Below, piece after piece: positions 7,446-13,599 of a stretch of DNA of 17,418 nt. The translations under genes and the position numbers were made by a program. The DNA is taken from NCBI GenBank assembly GCA_035581425.1, contig DATJVP010000006.1, positions 1-17,418 of the forward strand. The letters run 5' to 3'. Source of the DNA: DASZHJ01 sp035581425 (GTDB lineage Bacteria > Pseudomonadota > Alphaproteobacteria > ATCC43930 > CGMCC-115725). Position 1 is the stretch's first letter. Every line of letters starts with the position of its first letter. The notes beneath the pieces were generated by a model. The model searched no databases. It saw nothing but the letters and a program-made list of their open reading frames with translations, and was not told the DNA's origin.

Positions 7446-7546
7446 GCCCCGGGCCGGCGAGCGATTGCCCGCGGCAATGCGGGCGTGGCAAAATCGCACC
7501 CGATGGCCTCTCTCAGACACACTGTCTTTGGCCGCCGGGCGTGACC

Positions 7547-8584
7547 ATGACGCCGCCGGGATCGTCGCCGGTCCCCTATCGATCGATCGGCATAACCTTC
7601 TTTTTCGTGCTTTCCGAGCGTCCGCCCGTATACGTGATTTCCGCGGGCATAACGCTGCAAGCCGGCATCGGCCTGGCGCTTCAACATGCCAAGGGACGGA
7701 CCTGTCACATCCTGGTGCGCTCTAGCTGGTTCCTCCCGCAGATTGCAGCGGAGATGGTACAGGTGCATCGGTGGCTTCGTCGAGCGCACCCCAACGCAAA
7801 ATTCATATCGATGACGACCACCGAGACCGACGCGCAGTATATCGCGAACCTCGGCATCGACGCGATCTGCGCGCACAATACGGCATTCGTCGACGAGCAC
7901 GTCTTCTATCCCGAGAGCGGCATCGCCAAAATCTACGACGCCGTACACAACGCGCAGACCGGCGCCTTCAAGCGGCACGAGCTTGCCTACGGCGTGCGCG
8001 ACCTCGCGCTGATCACCTACGACGAGACGGGGCGCGGCCAGATCATCCGCGATCTCGTTAGCCGCTATCGAGGCCTGGCCTATGCGAACTACTCCGAGCC
8101 CGAGGGCTTCCGAAGCCTCGATGGCGACGGCATACGCGCTATCCTCAACCGATCAAGGTGCGGGCTGGCGCTCTCGGCGCTGGAAGGTCCGCACAACGCG
8201 TCGATGGAATATTTCCTTTGCGGCTTGCCGCTGGTGACGACGCCGGCTGTGGGCGGCCGCGAGGCGATGTACGATCCCCGCCACGTCACTGTCGTCGAGC
8301 CGCGCGCCGAGGCCGTCGAGGCCGCGGTTGCCGCCTATCGCGAGCGCGCACCGGATCCGATCGAGATACGCGCGAGCGCCCTTGCGAAGTCGCGGCCGCA
8401 TCGAGCGCGGCTCATCCGGTGGCTGTCGAACCTCGTCGGCGAGGATCTCTTTCGTCAGGCCGACGAGAACCTTTGGCTGCCCCGGTTTCGCGACAAGCTG
8501 CGTCAGACGTGGCGCCTCGAGCCATCGCCGAGCGGGGGTTTCGTGGGATATCCGATCCAAGGCTGGGCACGGCCCCATTTTTGA
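7547..8584 (+). CDS. glycosyltransferase, GT-B / GT4-like
   Basis: 345 aa from the ATG at 7547; a GTG two codons upstream (7541) is equally possible. The C-terminal half has the EX7E pattern of retaining GT-B enzymes (Glu213 and Glu221 in EGPHNASMEYFLCG), followed by the typical GLPLVTTPAVGGREAMYD segment, where family members hold the nucleotide sugar. The N-terminal half begins with a beta strand, SIGITFFFVL, but lacks an obvious glycine-rich acceptor loop. No membrane segment or signal peptide is seen, so it is probably cytosolic or peripheral. It follows the DUF5658-like gene by 101 nt and no other polysaccharide genes are present, so donor and acceptor are unknown. Fold call is fairly sure. 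Confidence 0.78.
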   Translation: MTPPGSSPVPYRSIGITFFFVLSERPPVYVISAGITLQAGIGLALQHAKGRTCHILVRSSWFLPQIAAEMVQVHRWLRRAHPNAKFISMTTTETDAQYIANLGIDAICAHNTAFVDEHVFYPESGIAKIYDAVHNAQTGAFKRHELAYGVRDLALITYDETGRGQIIRDLVSRYRGLAYANYSEPEGFRSLDGDGIRAILNRSRCGLALSALEGPHNASMEYFLCGLPLVTTPAVGGREAMYDPRHVTVVEPRAEAVEAAVAAYRERAPDPIEIRASALAKSRPHRARLIRWLSNLVGEDLFRQADENLWLPRFRDKLRQTWRLEPSPSGGFVGYPIQGWARPHF

Positions 8585-8673
8585 CCCTGCAGGAAGAGGC
8601 CCTCCGGCGCCTGCGGGTGACACGTGGCGTCGACTGATGTTACTGTGGTCGTCAAACCAGAAGGAGCCGCAGA

Positions 8674-8991
8674 ATGCAGCGCTTCGCCCTTTCTGTTTTT
8701 GCCGCGTCCATACTCCTGGTTGGCCCGGCGCTTGCCGGACCCCAATACGCCCAGACGCCGCCGCCCACTCAACCTCCGCCACCAGCGGCGCAGCCTGCAC
8801 CACCCCCGCCACCGCCTCCGCCACAGTGTCCGAGCGCAGTTCGCGGTGCAGCTCGGGGTGCGGCCGGGGGCGCGATAATTGGGGCCGCCGCCGGAGACGC
8901 TGGCAAAGGTGCCGCGATCGGAGCCGCAGTCGGCGGTGTAGGCAGGGCCGCCCGGAATGGCTCCGCCCGGTCGTCCGGACAATGCTACTGA
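8674..8991 (+). CDS. exported proline-rich, glycine-zipper protein
   Basis: 105 aa. Residues 1-21 are a signal peptide (RF, then a hydrophobic core, ending ALA before Gly22). Residues 29-50 are almost all Pro with a few Ala and Gln. Residues 58-90 are a glycine-zipper-like stretch, G/A every few residues (GGAIIGAAAG, GAAIGAAVGG), able to insert in or pack against membrane. Two cysteines (52 and 104) flank the zipper and could form a disulfide. GAAGGAG lies about 6 nt before the ATG, a strong ribosome site. It resembles small envelope proteins such as glycine-zipper/YMGG-like lipoproteins, but there is no lipobox. Function is unknown. The next gene (HdeA-like) lies 50 nt downstream on the same strand. 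Confidence 0.82.
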   Translation: MQRFALSVFAASILLVGPALAGPQYAQTPPPTQPPPPAAQPAPPPPPPPPQCPSAVRGAARGAAGGAIIGAAAGDAGKGAAIGAAVGGVGRAARNGSARSSGQCY

Positions 8992-9041
8992 CGCGCGCTC
9001 GAACTCCGACAGGAAATCCGATTTCGGGAAGGAGATAGGCC

Positions 9042-9389
9042 ATGACGAGCAAGCTTACCGTCGCCGTACTCGCCATCCTCTGCGTCGCAACCTCTGCCGT
9101 GCAGCCGGCGATTGCCGCGTCCGCGTCGTCTTCGGGCGCCCAGGTCGCGCCCGGAAAATGGGACGTGACGCGCGTGCGCTGCGCCGACCTTCTTAACGCG
9201 GCGGAGGACGACCGCGCATCGGCGGCGATGTTCTATTACGGTTATCTCGCGGCCAAATACGGCCTCAAAGTCATCGACGTCACCAAAATCTCGGACAACC
9301 TCCACAAGGTCATGCAGCAATGCGAGTCGAAACCGCAAATGACCGTGCCGGAGGCCTTCCACGTCGCCCTCGTCCCTAAGCACAAATAA
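9042..9389 (+). CDS. HdeA/HdeB-family periplasmic protein
   Basis: 115 aa with a signal peptide (about 1-26, ending AIAA). The mature part has the HdeA-type pattern: Cys47 in VRCADLLN, the helix MFYYGYLAAKYG (63-74), and Cys94 in MQQCESKP; the two cysteines would form the fold's conserved disulfide. HdeA and HdeB are periplasmic chaperones that unfold at low pH and hold client proteins; many alphaproteobacterial relatives are untested. Length is typical. GGAAGGAG lies about 7 nt before the ATG. It may share transcription with the glycine-zipper gene 50 nt upstream. Family call is good; acid-stress function is an inference. Confidence 0.85.
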   Translation: MTSKLTVAVLAILCVATSAVQPAIAASASSSGAQVAPGKWDVTRVRCADLLNAAEDDRASAAMFYYGYLAAKYGLKVIDVTKISDNLHKVMQQCESKPQMTVPEAFHVALVPKHK

Positions 9390-10153
9390 GAGCCCGGAGC
9401 GCTTCGCGGGCGGCGCGGGGGTGACGGTTCGAAGGACGTATTCGTTCACGTCTCGGCAGTCGAGCGCTCAGGCATCGGCTATCTGCGCGAGGGTCCGTTC
9501 GCGCAGCTATCATGCAGGTCTTCGTGCGCGACACCGCCCAAGCGCCGGCGAGACGGCGGAGGCAGTGCGGCATCCGGCTTTCGGATCCCTCGCGCGGGTT
9601 TTAACCTACAGACCTTGAGTCTTCGGATCGAGCCAGTCGATGGTCTCGATCGTACCCCACACTGTGGCCGTCGTGACGGCGATTGATACAAGAGCCGCAA
9701 TGAGCGCGACTACAAGGTGCGCCCGGCACTCGTTCTGCGCATGGCCGACCGCACGTTCACATTGCCGGCCAGAATGCCCCAGAACCGTCTGGCAAAGGCG
9801 AAGGCGCTAATTGCGGACGGTCGCGGCGGGAAGAAGGTTTCCCAAGGTGTATCAGCAATGAACTCGGCCTAGTTTTCTTTGCTCTAGCCGTCAGGGAGTG
9901 GCTCGTGCGGAGTGCGCCAGCGACGTTGATTGCGTGCGTGGCTCTGCTTTTGGTGCATCCCAATCGCATATTCTTGAAGAGCGTGACGCTCTGGTACGCG
10001 TTCTCCTGGGCCCTCTCGACGACGGCCCGAAGCGAATTAGATAGATCAGGCCGCGTCTGACGGGCTCGCTGGCCGCGCGCCATCCGCACCAGGTCGATAC
10101 CTCGACGAGCCGTATCACAGGTTCCGTTGCATCCTCATGGAAGGGAGCATGCC
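9390..10153. other. 764-nt stretch without a convincing gene; possible decayed coding sequence
   Basis: No intact gene is seen. Two open frames look protein-like but lack usable starts. On the minus strand, a frame open from about 9806 to a stop at 9606-9608 reads as a hydrophobic, signal-like stretch (LVVALIAALVSIAVTTATV) followed by GTIETIDWLDPKTQGL. On the plus strand, a frame from about 9800 to a stop at 10058-10060 reads as a membrane-like segment (PATLIACVALLLVHP, then FLKSVTLWYAFSWALSTT). Both could be remnants of small membrane or exported proteins. Longer minus-strand frames here (9757-10089, 9891-10406) have Arg-rich composition and no recognisable motif. Together with the broken sulfatase next door, the region looks decayed. 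Confidence 0.45.
10139..10147 (+). promoter_or_regulatory. ribosome binding site that fixes the original sulfatase start
   Basis: GGAAGGGAG lies 6 nt before the ATG at 10154. It shows that the original start was 10154, in a different frame from the sulfatase body, which is the main evidence for the N-terminal frameshift. Confidence 0.7.
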
Positions 10154-11371
10154 ATGACCGAATGCTGCCCGAATACGAAGTCGCCGACATCACCGCAGTC
10201 AGTCGGAGCGAACAACACTGCTGTATCGGATAGCGAGCTAGCCGGCGCAACATCCTGTTCGGCGGCGTGGCCATTGCCGGATTGTCAGCGATCGGCACGG
10301 GCCTGCCGACCCAGACCGCGCAGGCGCAACAGCCGCAATCGACAGCGGGTGGAAAGAAACCGAACTTCCTCGTCATAATGGGTGACGATATCGGCCAGAC
10401 CAACATCAGCGCCTATGCCTTTGGCGTGGTCGGCTACAAGACGCCGAACATCGACGGCATCGCCAAGGAAGGAATGATGTTCACGGACTACTACGCGGAA
10501 AATAGCTGCACCGCTGGCCGCTCGTCGTTCATTACCGGGCAGACGCCTAAGCGCACTGGCTTGTCCAAGGTAGGAATTCCCGGCGCGCTCATCGGACTTC
10601 AGGCGCGCGACATCACCATTGCTCAGGCGCTGAAACCCCTTGGATATGCCACTGGTCAGTTCGGTAAAAATCATCTCGGCGACCGTAACGAATTTCTGCC
10701 GACCGTACATGGCTTCGACGAGTTTTTCGGGAACCTCTATCACCTGAATGCCGAGGAAGAACCCGAACGGCCTTACTGGCCCAAGGAAGATATCGCCTAC
10801 ACGAGCGCCAACTCGCCGCGCGGAGTGCTGCGGTGCAAGGCGACCGACAGGGACGATCCGCCGAGATACGACCATCAAGGACCGGCTGCTGCAAGGTTGG
10901 ACGCCAGAGGCTGGGGGACCAACCTACAAAGTCCGCCTCGACGGCTACAACCAGCTCGACTATCTGACCGGCAAGGAAAAGACCGATCCGCGCACCGACT
11001 TCGCCTATTTTGATGACGACGGAGCGTTGGTCGCCTTCCGACACGGCGACTGGAAAGCCGTGTTCGAGGAGCAGAAAAAGCCGGGCGGCTTCCCAGTCTG
11101 GTACGAGCCGCTGGTCTCCTATCGTATTCCCAAGCTCTTCAATCTAAGAATGGACCCCTACGAGCGAGCCGACATCGTCTCGGATCAGTACGACGACTGG
11201 CGGGTCAAGAACGCCTATCTGATGGGCTGGATGAACCTCAAGGCTGCGGCCTTCCTGCAAAGCTTCAAGGACTACCCGCCGAGTCAAACTCCCTCCAGTT
11301 TCACGATCGATCAGGTCGTGAAGGACATTGATAGGCAGATCGAGAAACTGAGCGAACCGCCGACAAATTGA
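10154..11371 (+). pseudogene. arylsulfatase pseudogene (frameshift plus large internal deletion)
   Basis: The gene starts at ATG 10154 in frame 2 (MTECCPNTKS...NNTAVSDSELA). It must shift at about 10240-10243 into frame 1, where a Tat-type signal SRRNILFGG begins; loss of one copy of a tandem AGCC would explain this. Frame 1 then encodes the sulfatase N-domain: PNFLVIMGDDIG metal-binding Asp pair, the formylglycine motif CTAGR with its Cys codon at 10507-10509, and GQFGKNHLGDRNEFLPTVHGFDEFFG. Homology in this frame ends at about 10858 (KATDRDDP). It resumes in frame 2 at about 10871 (IKDRLLQGW, GPTYKVRLDGYNQLDYLTG) and runs to the stop. From memory of full-length homologues (about 550 aa), some 200-250 aa are missing, including the TTDNG metal site, so no active enzyme is expected. 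The intact parent would be an exported enzyme cleaving sulfate esters. Confidence 0.88.
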
Positions 11372-11394
11372 GGGAAAGAACTCCGGCGACCGCA

Positions 11395-11425
11395 GCCGAA
11401 GGTGTGCGCATGCACGACCTTCGGC
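11395..11425. terminator. strong hairpin, candidate terminator after the sulfatase pseudogene
   Basis: GCCGAAGGT (11395-11403) pairs perfectly with ACCTTCGGC (11417-11425). Inside, GTGC and GCAC (11404-11407, 11412-11415) extend the stem around a GCAT loop with one bulged G. It lies 23 nt after the sulfatase stop and about 100 nt beyond the tRNA 3' end on the other strand. No T-tract follows on either strand, so it may instead be a dispersed palindromic repeat. Confidence 0.45.
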
Positions 11426-11523
11426 ATGGGTACGGCAGCCAATGGGCACGCAGCTTGAAGCATTGGCCGACAAGCTTTCCATGTGGCTTCCCGGATGATT
11501 GCGACTGACAGCGGACAACGGAT

Positions 11524-11613
11524 TGGCGGACGGGGTGGGATTCGAACCCACGACAGAGTTGCCCCTGTGCCGGTTTTCAAGACCGGTGCCTTAAACCACT
11601 CGGCCACCCGTCC
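11524..11613 (-). tRNA. tRNA-Ser (anticodon UGA), CCA encoded
   Basis: Read on the minus strand, the 5' GGACGGG (11607-11613) pairs with CCCGTCC, followed by discriminator G (11527) and an encoded CCA (11524-11526). The D arm is TGGCCGAGTGG. The anticodon stem CCGGT/ACCGG encloses loop CTTGAAA, giving anticodon UGA for UCA-type codons. A long variable arm (CAGGGGCAACTCTG region) and T loop TTCGAAT are present, as expected of a class II serine tRNA. Total length is 90 nt with CCA. Its 3' end faces the decayed sulfatase region; tRNA 3' ends are common integration sites, but I found no clean duplicate of this end. Confidence 0.97.
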
Positions 11614-11913
11614 AAGCTGCCGTGAGATAACAGCATTCCTGATGCGCTGCTAGGGGGCTGGCGGTTGGCCTCGAGATCCTCGCGTCTCCGCGGGCTGAAA
11701 AATACCTCGCTCGTCCCGCCGCAAGCAGCAAGCCTCATTGGGCGCGGGCGAACGACGCGAAGTCTTTATCGGCGCCGCGAGATGGCGTCTGCGCCTCCTA
11801 TTCGAAGCACTGCAGAGCGTACTTATGAGGCGCGAGCCGGGCTGACGTAACTGGGTCGCTTCTCGGATGCTGGCCACAAGAACTCTGATGCATGTCCACC
11901 AAGCCGAGCTTGC
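11614..11913. other. 300-nt gap between tRNA-Ser and the CBS gene; nothing recognised
   Basis: Short frames exist on both strands, but they are Arg-rich and lack ribosome sites or motifs, so I see no gene. The tRNA promoter should lie just above 11614. On the minus strand TTATCT at about 11627-11632 could be its -10, but no matching -35 is evident. Confidence 0.4.
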
Positions 11914-12336
11914 CTACATGCGTTCCCAGAGCAGCATCTCCTCGTCAAGGCGATCCTGCTCGAGCCCACGAAAATCCCCGCGCGACACAACACCCAACAA
12001 CCTTCCATTGTCGACCACGGGCACATGACGGAACCCGCGCTCCCACATAAGGCGGAGAGCATCGATCGTCGTCTTGTCCGGCGCCATGGTGTAGGGGTCT
12101 CGCGTCATGACGTCCCCGAGCCTGGTAGTCGCAGCGTCCTTGCCCTCAGCGGCGATGCGTGTCACCGCATCGCGGCCCGTGAAGATACCGACGAGATTGG
12201 CGTTCTTGTCGATGACAAGTACAGCGCCCACGCGAGCTTCACGCATGCAGCTGCAGGCGTGCTTCACCGTGGTGTCCTCTGAGAGAATCAGCGGATCCCG
12301 GTGTCGCACCACCTCCGACACTTGTCGCATGGTCAT
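11914..12336 (-). CDS. two-CBS-domain (Bateman module) protein
   Basis: 140 aa made almost only of two CBS domains: CBS1 about 8-62 (VGAVLVIDKNANLVGIFTGRDAV) and CBS2 about 74-125 (RHVPVVDNGRLLGVVSRGDF). Such modules bind adenosine ligands (AMP, ATP, NAD or similar) and regulate partners; free-standing ones are often stress-linked. Three near in-frame ATGs exist (12363, 12342, 12336). I chose 12336 because GGAG (12343-12346) is 6 nt before it, and because 12363 would lie upstream of the start point predicted from the FNR-type promoter. The tail after 125 is acidic and short. An FNR/FixK box lies 58 nt upstream. Partner unknown. Confidence 0.92.
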   Translation of the reverse strand: MTMRQVSEVVRHRDPLILSEDTTVKHACSCMREARVGAVLVIDKNANLVGIFTGRDAVTRIAAEGKDAATTRLGDVMTRDPYTMAPDKTTIDALRLMWERGFRHVPVVDNGRLLGVVSRGDFRGLEQDRLDEEMLLWERM

Positions 12337-12365
12337 CGCCATCTCCTGCTCAGTGATGCACATCC

Positions 12366-12371
12366 CACATA
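12366..12371 (-). promoter_or_regulatory. candidate -10 element of the CBS gene promoter
   Basis: TATGTG on the minus strand. Its spacing to the FNR-type box (box centre 12400.5) puts the box at about -41.5 if transcription starts 7 nt beyond it, near 12359. That is the class II activator position. The hexamer itself is a moderate match, so the call rests on the spacing. Confidence 0.45.
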
Positions 12372-12393
12372 GTTGAATTCACAACCCGATGGA

Positions 12394-12407
12394 TTGATCT
12401 GCGTCAA
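12394..12407 (-). promoter_or_regulatory. FNR/FixK-type binding site
   Basis: TTGATCTGCGTCAA matches the FNR/FixK consensus TTGAT-N4-ATCAA with a single changed base (GTCAA half) and fits the alphaproteobacterial FixK form TTGAY-N4-RTCAA exactly. It lies between the end of the ABC-2 permease gene and the CBS gene, both on the minus strand, 58 nt upstream of the CBS start. It probably activates the CBS gene under low oxygen. Which regulator binds cannot be told from the site. Confidence 0.72.
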
Positions 12408-12469
12408 CCTCCGTCACCAAGGCTCGCGAATGCGACGCAAAGGTGGCGCCTGGATGATGCGCAATCCGA

Positions 12470-13585
12470 CTAGGTCGCTACGCTTCTGAAGCGCATCAGG
12501 GCGATTCCGAGGAAAAGGGCCCCCACGACCGCAACGATCGCAAACTCCGACCAAACCACGTCGAAACCGGCGCCGCGATAGAGGATCGCTTGCGCGAACG
12601 AGACAAAATGTGTGGAGGGCGAGGCCTGCATTACGGTTGCCAACCAGGGTGGCATGCTCTCGAGGGGCGTGTTGCTCCCGGAGAGCAGGTTCATGGGCAA
12701 GAAGACGAGCATGTAGAGCAGCCCTAGTTGCGGCATTGAACGCGCTACGGTGCCCAGGAAAATGCCGATCGCCGTCGCAAAGAACAGATAGATCATGGTG
12801 CCGATCACGAAGAGTGGAACCGAGCCGGCAATCGGGACTCCTAAAACCGATCGTACTACCACATAGAGTGAGACGCCGACTGCGACGGTGATCACCAGCC
12901 CGTTGGCCCACACCTTCGACATCGCGATCTCGAAGGGTGTCAGGGGCATGACCAGCAGGTGGTCCATCGTGCCATGTTCCCGTTCTCGAACGACCGCGGC
13001 TCCCGCCAATATGATCGCCAGCATCGTGACGCCGTTGATGATTCCCATGACGCTCGTGAACCACGCGGTCGTGACATTCGGATTGAACGCGATGCGGACC
13101 ACGAGGTTGATGGGCGATCGTGGCGCGCCTTCGGAATGAGAGAGAAAATCCCTAATCTCGGTCGTGATGATCTGCTGTATCTGGCCGGAGCCCAGGCCCG
13201 CCTGAACCATCGCGGTCGCGTCCACGTTCACTTGAATTCCCGGCTGACGGCCGCCGATGACGTCGCGCTGAAAATTCGGAGGAATGTCGACGACGAAGGT
13301 GAAACGCCCCTCGTTCATCGAGGGAACGATGTCTTGCTCGGCGATGAGCTGGGGCTGTTGGAAGTAGGGTGGCAGGAACGCGTGCGCAATGCGTCGTGAA
13401 AGTTCCGATCGGTCCTCGTCGACGATCGCGATAGATCCGTTGTGCAGTTCCTGAGCGTTGCTCTGCGCCTGAATGATCACGGCCAGCGAAAACGTGTAGA
13501 TCACGAGACCAAGAAGGATGTAGTCGCGGAAGAAGCTGCGCAGCTCCTTCGTGCCGAGCCAGAAGATGTTTCCAATCTTGCGCAT
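12470..13585 (-). CDS. yhhJ: ABC-2 type permease subunit (YhhJ-like)
   Basis: 371 aa. One N-terminal membrane helix (about 22-40) is followed by a large periplasmic region (about 42-170) and five or so C-terminal helices. The ABC-2 coupling segment VVREREHGTMDHLLVMPLTPFEIAMSKVW lies between helices (its first 20 residues are diagnostic). This matches the YhhJ/YhiI-partner permease family in length (about 374 aa in E. coli). I preferred the ATG at 13583-13585 over the TTG just before it (13588); AAGGAG lies 9 nt before the ATG. It starts 14 nt after the RbbA-type gene stop and is the last gene of the operon. It would pair with the fused permease half of the RbbA protein to form an exporter; the substrate is unknown. 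Confidence 0.9.
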   Translation of the reverse strand: MRKIGNIFWLGTKELRSFFRDYILLGLVIYTFSLAVIIQAQSNAQELHNGSIAIVDEDRSELSRRIAHAFLPPYFQQPQLIAEQDIVPSMNEGRFTFVVDIPPNFQRDVIGGRQPGIQVNVDATAMVQAGLGSGQIQQIITTEIRDFLSHSEGAPRSPINLVVRIAFNPNVTTAWFTSVMGIINGVTMLAIILAGAAVVREREHGTMDHLLVMPLTPFEIAMSKVWANGLVITVAVGVSLYVVVRSVLGVPIAGSVPLFVIGTMIYLFFATAIGIFLGTVARSMPQLGLLYMLVFLPMNLLSGSNTPLESMPPWLATVMQASPSTHFVSFAQAILYRGAGFDVVWSEFAIVAVVGALFLGIALMRFRSVAT

Positions 13586-13599
13586 CAATTCCAGCTCCT

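Noticed and set aside
8153..9076. 307-aa minus-strand frame opposite the glycosyltransferase and glycine-zipper genes
   Set aside because: Antisense to supported genes with good ribosome sites; no recognisable domain.
9405..9434. Partial resemblance of GGCGGCGCGGGGGTGACGG then TTCGAA to the tRNA-Ser 3' end, as a possible att site
   Set aside because: Needs several gaps and mismatches; in GC-rich DNA this is within chance.
11311..11607. 98-aa minus-strand frame beginning MAEWFKAPVLKTG
   Set aside because: It is the translation of the tRNA-Ser gene, a well-known annotation artefact, running on into antisense sulfatase sequence.
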